NCBI RefSeq assembly: GCF_000737705.1
Contig: NZ_JPRH01000008.1
Location: forward strand, 1-64,000
Reading direction: 5' to 3'
Length of the DNA: 64,000 nt
DNA from: Chryseobacterium soli
Lineage (GTDB): Bacteria; Bacteroidota; Bacteroidia; Flavobacteriales; Weeksellaceae
Shown piece by piece: positions 42,676 to 51,283 of the stretch; the first letter of the stretch is position 1; each line of letters opens with the position of its first letter. The translations under genes and the position numbers were made by a program. The notes beneath the pieces were generated by a model, which was not told the DNA's origin, made no database searches, and was given only the letters and a program-made list of their open reading frames with translations.

Positions 42676-43260
42676 TTAATTAACTTTTATACTTTGTATA
42701 TTAACATCATTAATTAATTCAATAGGGGTTGTCTGGTTAGCGGTAATTTTTATAACACTGATTTTATATAAGACAGAAGGCATTATCTTCCCCCCTAATA
42801 ATCCCCAAATGTAACTGAGCTGATCAAAGGGAACAGAGTGCAATTCGATTCTGAACTTAAAATTGTCTTTCGGATCAGTGGCAGCATATTCCAATACATT
42901 GTTTGTTTGAAATATTTCAATAACTTTTGAGATGTTCAGGAGGGCTTTACTGTACACACTTCTATTAGCAGCTATCATTACGTACAGATTCAGGTAAGCC
43001 GGGGTACTCTCTTTATCATATCGCACCGGTTTATCATCTACTACTACCTGCTGGTATCTTGGCATATTTTTCAATGTTGATTCTTCCTCAGCACTTAAGA
43101 GGCTAATGATTACCTTGTCGTTAAGACGCTGGGTATCGTCATCATGTTTTGCAATGTCGCCAACAACAGCAATTTCGAGATCGTTAGGAAAATTTGAGTT
43201 ATACAGCCCGTTTGGACCATTCAGCTTATCTTGTAAAATTGTCAGTACATTATTAATCAT
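42676..43260 (-). CDS. DUF4255 tail terminator / cap protein (Afp16-like)
   Basis: This 194-residue DUF4255 protein begins MINNVLTILQDKLN, has the nucleating block PAYLNLYVMIAANRSVYSKALLNISKVIEIFQTN at about 85-118, and ends with SVLYKISVIKITANQTTP. Afp16-type proteins cap the distal end of tube and sheath and set their length. It is the first gene of the leftward structural operon, directly behind the promoter at 43287-43319. Confidence 0.93.
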   Translation of the reverse strand: MINNVLTILQDKLNGPNGLYNSNFPNDLEIAVVGDIAKHDDDTQRLNDKVIISLLSAEEESTLKNMPRYQQVVVDDKPVRYDKESTPAYLNLYVMIAANRSVYSKALLNISKVIEIFQTNNVLEYAATDPKDNFKFRIELHSVPFDQLSYIWGLLGGKIMPSVLYKISVIKITANQTTPIELINDVNIQSIKVN

Positions 43261-43286
43261 AATTTCTGTTCTTAATTATTATGGTG

Positions 43287-43319
43287 CAAACATACAATCA
43301 GACCTCCTCAAAAGACAAA
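43287..43319 (-). promoter_or_regulatory. Promoter of the eCIS structural operon
   Basis: Read on the minus strand, TTTG (43316-43319), 21 nt, then TATGTTTG (43287-43294) match the Bacteroidota -33/-7 consensus TTTG-N19to21-TAnnTTTG exactly. The -7 box is 27 bp from the DUF4255 ATG. No other equally good promoter was found in the intergenic gaps before the 36.2-kb hairpin. Confidence 0.75.
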
Positions 43320-43811
43320 TATTTTGGGGGCACAAACCTGTCTTTGCAGTAAATAGGAATTTTCTATTTATAAAAAAAAACAAAAAAAACAATACGCAAA
43401 ATATTATAAATCAATTACTTGAAAATCACTTTATAAAATAAAAATTTAGGTCTGAAGATTCCCTCTTCCCATTATGGTGAATTTGGGCTTGTGATTTAAG
43501 ACTGATTTTGTGATTAAAAATCATTGTTTTCCCACAGACAATTGACCGTTAAATTGCCATTTTCATTGATTTTGATTTTTTTTCTTTACCCCGACAGGTA
43601 TTGCAAATGATTGATCCGGTAATGAACTGCCGAAACATGAGTTTTAAAAAAATATTAAAATGATGCCTCATTTTCGTACTTAAAAACGTCACTTTCTGCA
43701 CCAGAGAATTTCTGAAAATTGTAAACCTGCATGATCAGGGAATGATTTTGTCTTTTACTGCAAAGACTGAATAGAGCAGCCTTATAGTTAGCAAAATGAC
43801 TTTTCTTCTTC

Positions 43812-43819
43812 TAATTTTG
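43812..43819 (+). promoter_or_regulatory. -7 box for the Cys-rich and tape-measure genes
   Basis: TAATTTTG matches TAnnTTTG and ends 28 bp before the ATG at 43848, a spacing similar to the divergent structural promoter. No clear -33 TTG is seen. The remaining 43320-43800 stretch is AT-rich and shows nothing else. Confidence 0.55.
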
Positions 43820-43847
43820 ACCCCAATAATTTTAAAACTTTATTCAC

Positions 43848-44168
43848 ATGAATATTAAAAAACTTTTTGGCAAGCGCAATGAAATCATTGGCGGCCACTT
43901 CAATGAATTACGCTCAAAAATAGGCATGGCTAATCAAAACGAAGAACTTATTTTCTCTCTAAGGGAAGAAATTTGCAACGCATGCCCATTAAAAAACGGC
44001 AACAACTGTAACGCTATGAAATGGCTAAATCCTGAGACCCTGGAAGTTTCAGATGCTCCAAAAGAAGGATTTATCAGAGGGTGCGGTTGCAGATTAAGCG
44101 CAAAGCAAAGATCAACATTAAGCCTTTGTCCTGCAGGATTCTGGGGAGGAGAGTTCAATCAAAAATAG
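43848..44168 (+). CDS. Small Cys-rich protein upstream of the tape measure
   Basis: This 106-residue protein is soluble. Its Cys pattern is ICNACPLKNGNNCN (about 43-56), RGCGCRLSAKQRSTLSLCPAGFWGG (about 81-105): seven Cys in two clusters, suitable for binding Zn or an Fe-S centre. No known enzyme family is recognised. It lies 34 bp before the tape-measure gene and probably shares its promoter, so it may be an assembly or regulatory factor of the injection system. I recall similar Cys-rich small proteins in Bacteroidota phage-like loci, without a function. Confidence 0.75.
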   Translation: MNIKKLFGKRNEIIGGHFNELRSKIGMANQNEELIFSLREEICNACPLKNGNNCNAMKWLNPETLEVSDAPKEGFIRGCGCRLSAKQRSTLSLCPAGFWGGEFNQK

Positions 44169-44202
44169 ACTCCAATATTGTATAATTAAAATCGTATTTA
44201 AT

Positions 44203-45648
44203 GTGAAGCAAGATCATATAATTCAGAAAGTTTTTGTTGAAATTACCATCAACAACAAAGAAAAGGCATTGAGCATACAAGAGGATATTAACAGTTTTTT
44301 GTCTACCGATGTTTTTCCTGCCATAGAAAAGCATATCAATGCTTTAGAATATAAACTGGCTGATCATACCTTACAAATTCCTCAGTTAGAATTGAATCTG
44401 GATGTAACAAACAGCTCATTAAATACTGAATTACAAGATAAAATTGCTCAACTCTTCAAAGAAGAACTGTCAGAAATTATTACCCCCATTCTCCATTCAA
44501 TTCAAAAAACAGAAACTGAATCTGGCTCTGATGCCTATTTAATTGACAATCAGGAAAAGATGGTTCAGGCTTTTATCTATTTTTTAGAAAATGGATCTAT
44601 GCCATGGTGGAATTCGGATAAAAAAAGCACTTGTTTAGAACCAACGGTATTTGACAGCCTGATTTTGGTCCGAAACTTCCAAAAAAGTATCATCCCTATC
44701 CTGCCCAAAAAAAATGTTCAGGAGCGGATAATCAATCAGCTTTCAAATGAGCAAATTGCACAATTATGTCTGGCGATTTTAAAAAATAAGGAATTTAAAA
44801 TCAATGTAGAGGCTGATACCATACGCCTTATATCAAAACTGAATCATACTGACCGAATCACGGTATGGCGCCTGGTCCTCAATGTAGTATCAGAGTATTT
44901 GGGCCCATCAAATAGTAGTCTTCGGGAGTATCTTCTACAACAAATAGCAACCTTAGAAACAGCTGGTCTAACACAGACAAAAAACGGCAGTCAGAACTGG
45001 AAAACAGTAGTTAAGATATTCCCTTTTATTAAAGAAAATGAAATTTTTGAGCGCATCAAAGACAATGCAGCATATACTGATGAAAACACAGGAACTTCGA
45101 TGGAAACAATTCATCAGGAACAGCCAACAGTCTACGAAGATGTAAGCCAGAACAATGGACAATATGTTCAAAATGCAGGGTTAATTCTGATACACCCATT
45201 CATCAAAACCTTTTTTGAAGACTGCGGTCTTCTGCATCCGAAAACTCAGCAACTTCTTGATCCTGAACTGTGTGCCCATATATTACATTATATTGCTACC
45301 GGAAAGACAAACGCTCCTGAACACGACATGGTTTTTGAAAAATTCTTATGTAATATTCCGGTGAATCAAACCATTAACAGGCATATTAAACTGTCGCGCA
45401 AGCATAAATCACAGGCTAAAAAAGTGATAGAAAGTGTACAGCACAACTGGCCTCCGATGAAAACATCATCTGTAGCATTATTGCAAAATGAGTTTTTCCA
45501 ACGTTCGGGTAAATTAGTAGCCACCGATTATGATTACAACCTTACGATAGAACGAAAAACACAAGATATTTTACTTGACAGGCTTGCCTGGGGAATTGGC
45601 CTTATTAAACTCCCGTGGCAGGAAAAATTCATATTTGTAAACTGGTAA
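44203..45648 (+). CDS. Contractile injection system tape-measure protein
   Basis: This 481-residue protein of the CIS tape-measure type (Afp14 position) has the N-terminal signature IIQKVFVEITINNKEKALSI (about 6-25), INSFLSTDVFPAIEKHI, and further blocks FIYFLENGSMPWW, LILIHPFIKTFFEDCGLL and ERKTQDILLDRLAWGIGLIKLPW. The start is GTG at 44203: the overlapping ATG at 44201 is followed by TGA and cannot serve. The family determines particle length. It is encoded divergently from the sheath/tube operon, with a strong terminator 67 bp after its stop. Confidence 0.9.
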   Translation: MKQDHIIQKVFVEITINNKEKALSIQEDINSFLSTDVFPAIEKHINALEYKLADHTLQIPQLELNLDVTNSSLNTELQDKIAQLFKEELSEIITPILHSIQKTETESGSDAYLIDNQEKMVQAFIYFLENGSMPWWNSDKKSTCLEPTVFDSLILVRNFQKSIIPILPKKNVQERIINQLSNEQIAQLCLAILKNKEFKINVEADTIRLISKLNHTDRITVWRLVLNVVSEYLGPSNSSLREYLLQQIATLETAGLTQTKNGSQNWKTVVKIFPFIKENEIFERIKDNAAYTDENTGTSMETIHQEQPTVYEDVSQNNGQYVQNAGLILIHPFIKTFFEDCGLLHPKTQQLLDPELCAHILHYIATGKTNAPEHDMVFEKFLCNIPVNQTINRHIKLSRKHKSQAKKVIESVQHNWPPMKTSSVALLQNEFFQRSGKLVATDYDYNLTIERKTQDILLDRLAWGIGLIKLPWQEKFIFVNW

Positions 45649-45715
45649 TCAACTAACTGATAAAATATACTGAAGATATTGAGATAGAAATAATATTGTC
45701 TGAAATACTTCACTG

Positions 45716-45750
45716 CTAACGTCATATGGAACCATATGACGTTAGTTTTT
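45716..45750 (+). terminator. Intrinsic terminator after the tape-measure gene
   Basis: A perfect 14-bp stem (CTAACGTCATATGG / CCATATGACGTTAG, AA loop) followed by T-rich TTTTT. It marks the right-hand end of the eCIS locus. Confidence 0.88.
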
Positions 45751-45800
45751 TACCTATCAGTTATTCAATGAAAATTCAAAAACAGGTTGAGAGCCCTATT

Positions 45801-46925
45801 CTATTCACTCTTTTTACTCAAAATGATATATTTAAGCTTTGCAGAAGGCCTTTCAATAACAAAACGAAAGAATAATCCCCCTGCAATACATGCCACTAAG
45901 CACACACAAAGACTAATCCCGCCAGAAGTTTCAACATTAAAATAATGCAAGGTTCCCTGAACTATATGGATAATTCCTTTATGGGAAAGATAAACCGCAT
46001 AAGACAGCCCAGCCAGCTGAGCCGTAACATAAGATTTCGATTTGAAAAGAAAGGAAGATCCGGAAACAGCCGACATCAGGATAATCCCGTAACTCAATGC
46101 AACACAGGTAAACCCGAAGACGGAAGCTTCCTGAGAAGCCTGGTCATTACAGACCCAGAATGAAATTCCCAACAGAACCACGCCTGCAATAAAAAGTGTA
46201 TTTCCGTTGGTATGAACCATTTTTTGAAATTTTAATGAATACTGCATCAAAAAACTAATCATACCCCCTACTGCCAAACCATCTAAACGGGTATGAGTGG
46301 GATAATATATTTTCATATACCACACCTTCCAAAAATTATCGGTCTCCATCACAGGTACCACAGAAATATTCCAGGTTATATATCTGATCGTTAAAGAAAA
46401 CAGGATCAGGAAAATGGTAAACAGAAAAGTATATCTGTACATTTTTGTTTGTATTCCCACCAAAAGGAGCAAGGGAAGAACAAGATAAAACTGCTCTTCT
46501 ATGCATAAAGACCATGCGTGTGAAAATGTTCCGCGGTTAATGACATCCAGCCCATAATTCTGAGTAAAAGTGATGAATTTCCAAAAGGAAGATAAGGCTT
46601 CCCGTTCTCTGAAAAACGGAAAACTAAAGTACAGAAACAACGTAAACAGATACGGGGGAATGATCCTGAAAAAACGTTTGATGAAAAATGTTTTCAGACT
46701 GATCCTTTTACTCCTTTCTATTTCTTTAAACAGCTGTCCGGATATTAAAAATCCGCTCAGGACAAAGAATAAATCCACTCCGGTCCATCCGAATTTCCCC
46801 ACCGTATCAATCCAGCCGGGATGCTTAAATGCACGGTAATGGTACATCAGCACTAATACAATAGCCAAAGCTCGTAAATGATCCAATCCGTAAAGTTTCA
46901 CAGAAGAATAAGGGTTTGCAGACAT
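45801..46925 (-). CDS. Acyltransferase-3 family membrane protein
   Basis: This 374-residue OafA/YrhL-like membrane acyltransferase opens with LYGLDHLRALAIVLVLMYHY, containing the conserved His in the first membrane helix. It also has GWTGVDLFFVLSGFLISGQLF, KTFFIKRFFRIIPPYLF (R.R/RI-PY motif) and SHAWSLCIEEQFYLVLPLLL (E-E-QFY). About ten membrane helices are expected. Such enzymes acetylate surface polysaccharides or lipids. It is divergent from the sensor kinase and separate from the eCIS locus; whether it alters the receptor of the host itself is open. Confidence 0.9.
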   Translation of the reverse strand: MSANPYSSVKLYGLDHLRALAIVLVLMYHYRAFKHPGWIDTVGKFGWTGVDLFFVLSGFLISGQLFKEIERSKRISLKTFFIKRFFRIIPPYLFTLFLYFSFPFFREREALSSFWKFITFTQNYGLDVINRGTFSHAWSLCIEEQFYLVLPLLLLVGIQTKMYRYTFLFTIFLILFSLTIRYITWNISVVPVMETDNFWKVWYMKIYYPTHTRLDGLAVGGMISFLMQYSLKFQKMVHTNGNTLFIAGVVLLGISFWVCNDQASQEASVFGFTCVALSYGIILMSAVSGSSFLFKSKSYVTAQLAGLSYAVYLSHKGIIHIVQGTLHYFNVETSGGISLCVCLVACIAGGLFFRFVIERPSAKLKYIILSKKSE

Positions 46926-47050
46926 GCTTTTTTCTGCAAATATTGTAAAACAGACTGTTCTTCTTTACGGATGATGACAGAAAACACTAATCATGATGCC
47001 AACAGTAATAACTGCTGTCTGAACTGCAATAACTGCTTTTCATCATTAAT

Positions 47051-48169
47051 TTGTTTCATTGTATAAAAAAACGATGCACCATGGCTCAGGATTTTTTACT
47101 TTTGGGGGCTATGAAATTCGGGTCAGAAAATAATTTAAAACAGCATGTCTATTTTCAGCTGTTTTTTTGGACAGCACTATTTATATTCGGATCCGTAAGA
47201 AGTTACGGAGAATATTACGATGAAATATCCCCGGAAATCATCATCTATAACTTCTGTCACTGGATATTCCAGATTGCGGGAGCCAATTTCATTTATTATG
47301 TGCTTATCCGCCATTTTTTTGACCGGAAAAAATATGTTTTATTCTGCCTGTATCTTATCCTGTCTCTCTATTTCATTTCCGTGATCAACAGGATATTTAT
47401 CGTTTATATTGCTGAACCTCTTTTCACTCATGAATTGAAAGACAGCTTTTTTGATATTTTCACCGATATCGGTTATCTGCTGTTTCATTATACATTTATG
47501 ATCATTAGCGGCGCTTTTATTTTCATATCAGTGATGTTCGTTCTCCGCTATAAAGATGAAAAAGAAAATACTACGCAACTGCAGAAAGAAAAAGCAGAGT
47601 TGGAGTTAAAATCCCTGAAATCCCAGCTGAAACCGCACTTTCTGTTCAATACCCTTAATAATATTTATTCTCTTTCAGTAAGTAACTCGGAAAAAACTTC
47701 GGAATCCATCAGCCGGCTTTCGGATATTCTGGATTATATCTTATACAAAGGTCCTAAAAATGAAGTTCCGATAGCAGAGGAAGTTGCCGTCATTGATGAT
47801 TACATTGCGCTGGAAAGCCTCCGGTACAGTGAAGGAAGGCTCAGGATTAACAAAGCAACAGCTTTACATCCTGCCGCTACCATTCCACCCTTGCTCTACC
47901 TCACCCTGGTTGAAAATGCTTTTAAACATGGGGTGGCAAAGACCACCATTGGCGCAGAAATAACCATCAATATTTCCTGTGATCATCAGTACTCTGTTTT
48001 CAGAATCGAAAATACCTGTGAAGAGGATGACCATACAAATTCAGAAGGAATCGGACTGAAAAATGTAGAAAGACAGCTGCTGCATCATTATAAAGAGGAT
48101 TTTATCTTCAAAGCATCCAGGGAAAACAATATCTTTAAAGTTGAAATAAAAACACCCGCAACCTCATGA
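47051..48169 (+). CDS. LytS-type sensor histidine kinase
   Basis: This protein of up to 372 residues has four N-terminal membrane helices (about 33-165), a short coiled coil (about 178-200), and the His_kinase domain with phospho-acceptor His in LKSQLKPHFLFNTLNNIYSL (about 200) and the ATP-binding region with LVENAFKHGV and GIGLKNVERQL. The start is unsure: 47051, 47081 and 47111 are all ATG, and a TACTTTTG box at 47097-47104 sits right before the last. The stop overlaps the response regulator start (ATGA). Confidence 0.9.
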   Translation: MFHCIKKRCTMAQDFLLLGAMKFGSENNLKQHVYFQLFFWTALFIFGSVRSYGEYYDEISPEIIIYNFCHWIFQIAGANFIYYVLIRHFFDRKKYVLFCLYLILSLYFISVINRIFIVYIAEPLFTHELKDSFFDIFTDIGYLLFHYTFMIISGAFIFISVMFVLRYKDEKENTTQLQKEKAELELKSLKSQLKPHFLFNTLNNIYSLSVSNSEKTSESISRLSDILDYILYKGPKNEVPIAEEVAVIDDYIALESLRYSEGRLRINKATALHPAATIPPLLYLTLVENAFKHGVAKTTIGAEITINISCDHQYSVFRIENTCEEDDHTNSEGIGLKNVERQLLHHYKEDFIFKASRENNIFKVEIKTPATS

Positions 48170-48864
48170 TCCACTGTATTATTGTTGATGACGAACCCCT
48201 GGCGGCTTCATTGCTGGAAAAACATATTGCCCGGATCGACCATTTAAAACTGATCGGAAAAGCTGAAAATGCCCTTGAAGCGTATGGACTTTTGCAGACA
48301 AAATCTGTGGATCTCCTATTTTTGGATATACAAATGCCTCATTTAACGGGAATTGATTTTTTAAAATCACTTTCCCATAAACCGCCCACTATTTTCACGA
48401 CGGCTTACCGTGATTTTGCCATAGAAGGTTTTGAACTGGAAGCTGTGGATTATCTCCTGAAACCCATTACTTTTGAACGATTCTTTACCTCGGTAGACCG
48501 GGTATTAAGAAACAGAAATAATACTCAGGAAGATTTTATCATCGTTAAAACGGAAGGAATGAACAGGAAGATCTTCATCCGGGAGATTGTGTATTTTGAA
48601 AGTCAAAGGAATGATATCAAAATAGTGCTGGCAAACAGTGAAAGTATGATGGCAAAAAGTACTATCACAGAGCTGGAATTCCTTTTATCAAGAAGAGGTT
48701 TTATAAGAATTCACCGTTCGTTTATGATTAATGCTCAATTCGTTACTGCTTTCAATAATAATGAAGTCATGTTAGGCACCTATCCTATTCCTGTGGGAAG
48801 AAGCTATAAAAGTGAATTTGATGCTTTCGTGGCAACAGTTTCTAAGGGTTCCATTAATCAATAA
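48166..48864 (+). CDS. LytTR-family response regulator
   Basis: This 232-residue protein has a receiver domain (about 1-120) with Asp8-Asp9, phosphorylation site Asp54 in LLFLDIQMP, Thr in TTAYRDFA and Lys in YLLKPI. It also has a LytTR DNA-binding domain (about 130-230; KIFIREIVYFESQRNDIKI, then FIRIHRSFMIN). It is the cognate partner of the overlapping kinase. Such pairs in flavobacteria often control envelope or nutrient genes; the target is unknown here. Confidence 0.95.
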   Translation: MIHCIIVDDEPLAASLLEKHIARIDHLKLIGKAENALEAYGLLQTKSVDLLFLDIQMPHLTGIDFLKSLSHKPPTIFTTAYRDFAIEGFELEAVDYLLKPITFERFFTSVDRVLRNRNNTQEDFIIVKTEGMNRKIFIREIVYFESQRNDIKIVLANSESMMAKSTITELEFLLSRRGFIRIHRSFMINAQFVTAFNNNEVMLGTYPIPVGRSYKSEFDAFVATVSKGSINQ

Positions 48865-48882
48865 CAAGAAAGAAATATCGAT

Positions 48883-49395
48883 TTATATTACCGCCTCACT
48901 ACGTTCCACTTTATAATATGCTAATTCACGATCTGTTCTCCGGAGATTGTCCAACCGCCTAAAACCAGCCTTTTCCAATACCTTTTGTGAACCTATATTA
49001 TCCAGATCAGTTACGGCTACTACCTCATTTCCCCCGGTAGCAGAAAAGCAATATTTTACCAATGCACGGCTTACTTTCGTAGCAATACCTTTACCCCAAT
49101 ATTCTTTACCCAAAGTATACCCGATCTCCATCTGTCCGGGTATATCTGCAAAAGCCCTTACGAGACACATTCCAATAAAATCATTGGTTTCGGAATTGAA
49201 TATCCCAAATCGGCCAAAGGGGCCCTTACTGTAATCCTCTAAAGCTATTTCAAACATTTCCATATACTGTTCAGGCGAACGGTATGGAAGGTATTTCGTT
49301 ACTTCCGTATCTTCAAAAAGAGCACAAAACAAGTTCTGTTCCTCCGAGGAAAATTCACGGATGATAAAGCTTTGATCCTGATGTAGGTTACGCAT
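48883..49395 (-). CDS. GNAT family acetyltransferase
   Basis: This protein of about 170 residues begins at MRNLHQDQSFIIREF; an upstream in-frame Met (49452) adds 19 residues that do not look like the family. It has the RimJ/RimL-like N-terminus (IREFSSEEQNLF), the acetyl-CoA-binding motif A IGYTLGKEYWGKGIATKVSRALV, and the end VLEKAGFRRLDNLRR. It would acetylate an amino group of a protein or small molecule; the substrate is unknown. Confidence 0.9.
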   Translation of the reverse strand: MRNLHQDQSFIIREFSSEEQNLFCALFEDTEVTKYLPYRSPEQYMEMFEIALEDYSKGPFGRFGIFNSETNDFIGMCLVRAFADIPGQMEIGYTLGKEYWGKGIATKVSRALVKYCFSATGGNEVVAVTDLDNIGSQKVLEKAGFRRLDNLRRTDRELAYYKVERSEAVI

Positions 49396-49728
49396 ATGCA
49401 AATTATAATGATGAAAAGATAAAATTACCAATTTATATTTTGCCAGCCACAATGCAGTCAGGACTTAATAAGATGGAAAATTTCAGGAGTAATAAGATAT
49501 TGAAGATTCAGCTGCAGTTCAAGTTTTTTTGGGAAATAAAAAACTTTATTCCTTGTATATGAATACATTACAGATTAAAAAGTATAAATCTATCCGGAAT
49601 AAATTTTAAAAACATTCGATACTTCCAAGTTTGCAAATCATGCAATATTATGATTTACAAACCATTGCACATACAATGATATGCATAATATCCAATGTCT
49701 ATCGCTTATGGATATTAAAAAAAAGTAT

Positions 49729-49736
49729 TACTTTTG
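49729..49736 (+). promoter_or_regulatory. -7 box upstream of the secreted 189-residue protein
   Basis: TACTTTTG matches TAnnTTTG, 80 bp before the ATG. Further upstream in this 364-bp gap, AAATCAT (49635-49641) and ATGATTT (49650-49656) form an exact inverted repeat with an 8-nt spacer, a possible operator. Nothing else is recognised. Confidence 0.5.
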
Positions 49737-49816
49737 CTTGAAAGAATAAAATTATTTAAAAAAATTTTATTAGTAATTTTAAAACACAAATTTATAAAAC
49801 ATTAAAATCCCTCCAC

Positions 49817-50386
49817 ATGAGAAAAATAATTCTACTCATTACATGCATGTTCGGTATTTCAGTTTTTTCGCAGATTAAAGTGCTGAAAAACGAAAGCTTG
49901 GTGGAAATTGGCAAAGATAATTCCGTAGGCCTATATAAAAAAGAAGATAAATATACCATCAACTATCAGGATCTGAACACCAGCAATCTGAATACCATCA
50001 GATCTTTCTCTTTCCAGAACCTTACCGGAGATGTTTCAGATTTATATAACTTAATTGTAGACGGCTTTATTACAACACCGGTTGAAAATGTTATTCTGGA
50101 GCTTCCTAATGACATTATCGAGCTTCATTACGAGAAAAACTACGGGCAGCCGACTGTTCAGTTTATTCAGTACATCAATAAAAACCGTAAATATGTTGGA
50201 AAATCACAGTTTTTAAACAGAAAACAGGTTGATAAGGTTTTCGGAAAAACCAATGGAAAATCTGCTATGTACGAGAAACCTGCTACCATGCACCAGATTA
50301 ACGGAGCAAAATCCACTTCAAATCAGGGAGCTTCTGCTGCACCTGCTTCCAACAGCAGCAATAAAAATAAGAAATCAAGAAAATAA
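49817..50386 (+). CDS. Secreted hypothetical protein
   Basis: This 189-residue protein has a Sec signal peptide (MRKIILLITCMFGISVFSQ, cleavage after about residue 19). A folded part (about 20-150) follows, with SLVEIGKDNSVGLYKKEDKY and the block YVGKSQFLNRKQVDKVFGK, and then a Ser/Ala/Asn-rich, Lys-ended tail (about 160-189). The family is unknown to me. The protein is probably periplasmic or outer-membrane associated. It is followed by its own terminator, so it is transcribed alone. Confidence 0.75.
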   Translation: MRKIILLITCMFGISVFSQIKVLKNESLVEIGKDNSVGLYKKEDKYTINYQDLNTSNLNTIRSFSFQNLTGDVSDLYNLIVDGFITTPVENVILELPNDIIELHYEKNYGQPTVQFIQYINKNRKYVGKSQFLNRKQVDKVFGKTNGKSAMYEKPATMHQINGAKSTSNQGASAAPASNSSNKNKKSRK

Positions 50387-50409
50387 TCCTATTATTTTTC
50401 AATATTACT

Positions 50410-50437
50410 AAACTCATTCATCCGAATGAGTTTTTTT
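50410..50437 (+). terminator. Intrinsic terminator
   Basis: A 10-bp stem (AAACTCATTC / GAATGAGTTT) with loop ATCC, followed by TTTT. It ends the secreted-protein transcript just before the ABC ATPase promoter. Confidence 0.88.
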
Positions 50438-50442
50438 ATTTT

Positions 50443-50450
50443 TACTTTTG
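50443..50450 (+). promoter_or_regulatory. -7 box of the ABC ATPase gene
   Basis: TACTTTTG, exact to TAnnTTTG, ends 19 bp before the ATG at 50470, directly after the preceding terminator. Confidence 0.6.
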
Positions 50451-50469
50451 CAAAAAGACATTTTAAATT

Positions 50470-51171
50470 ATGCCGCTTCAAATTATCAATCTGACCAAAA
50501 AATTTGGCGAACAAACTGCCCTTGACAATATCAACATTTCTATTGACCAAAATGAGATCATTGGTCTTCTCGGTCCGAACGGAGCAGGGAAATCCACTTT
50601 AATGAAATCTATCGTCGGAGCCTTAAAGATTGATCAGGGAGAAATAATTTTTAATGGAAAAAACATCACTGAACACGAGATCGAAAGCAAAAAAAACATT
50701 GGTTTCCTTCCCGAAAACAATCCTCTGTATCTGGAAATGTTCGTGAAAGAATATCTTCAGTTTGTGGCTAATATTCATAAAATATCTGAAGCCCGTGTAG
50801 ATGAGGTTATTGAATTGGTAGGCATTACACCGGAAAAATCAAAAAAAATAGGACAGCTTTCCAAAGGATACAAACAGAGAGTCGGTTTGGCACAGGCGAT
50901 CATTCATCAGCCGGATCTGTTGATTTTGGATGAACCGACAAACGGATTAGATCCTAATCAAATCATAGAAATCCGAAATGTGGTGAAAGAAATAGGCCAG
51001 CAGAAAACCGTGTTGCTTTCTACCCACATCATGCAAGAAGTTGAGGCACTTTGTTCAAGAGTGATTCTGATCCATAAAGGAAATATTCTTCAGGACTGCC
51101 CGATTGATGAGTTTAAAGGTAGATTCAACAGCCTGGAAGAGGCTTTTGCAAGTTATACTGCCGTTTCTTAA
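50470..51171 (+). CDS. ABC transporter ATP-binding protein
   Basis: This 233-residue ABC ATPase has Walker A GPNGAGKST (about 35-43), a Q-loop-like segment IGFLPENNPLY, the signature LSKGYKQRVGLAQAI (about 133) and Walker B DLLILDEPTNGLDP (about 153-166), with H-loop STHIMQEVE. It resembles GldA and other CcmA-type exporters, but it is shorter than Flavobacterium GldA (about 300 residues) and no permease gene lies next to it. The gliding symbol is therefore not given. Confidence 0.88.
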   Translation: MPLQIINLTKKFGEQTALDNINISIDQNEIIGLLGPNGAGKSTLMKSIVGALKIDQGEIIFNGKNITEHEIESKKNIGFLPENNPLYLEMFVKEYLQFVANIHKISEARVDEVIELVGITPEKSKKIGQLSKGYKQRVGLAQAIIHQPDLLILDEPTNGLDPNQIIEIRNVVKEIGQQKTVLLSTHIMQEVEALCSRVILIHKGNILQDCPIDEFKGRFNSLEEAFASYTAVS

Positions 51172-51219
51172 GATGTGAATTAAGTTTCTAAGGATCAGCA
51201 ATAAAATTGAATCTGAATC

Positions 51220-51248
51220 TTGACTCACTGCAAATGGCGTTATATTTG
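51220..51248 (+). promoter_or_regulatory. Promoter of the 148-residue secreted protein
   Basis: TTG (51220-51222), 18 nt, TATATTTG (51241-51248), which matches the Bacteroidota consensus. It lies 35 bp before the ATG at 51284. Confidence 0.6.
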
Positions 51249-51283
51249 ATTAAAAGTAATTTCAACCAGTAACCGCTATAAAA

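Noticed and set aside
1377..45648. Prophage or R-type tailocin
   Set aside because: No terminase, portal, capsid or integrase. The DUF4255, DUF5908, AAA+ ATPase and CIS tape-measure proteins mark an eCIS rather than a phage tail remnant.
50470..51171. GldA gliding-motility ATPase
   Set aside because: Sequence is similar, but the protein is about 70 residues shorter than Flavobacterium GldA and no gld gene is adjacent, so only the general ABC ATPase call is kept.
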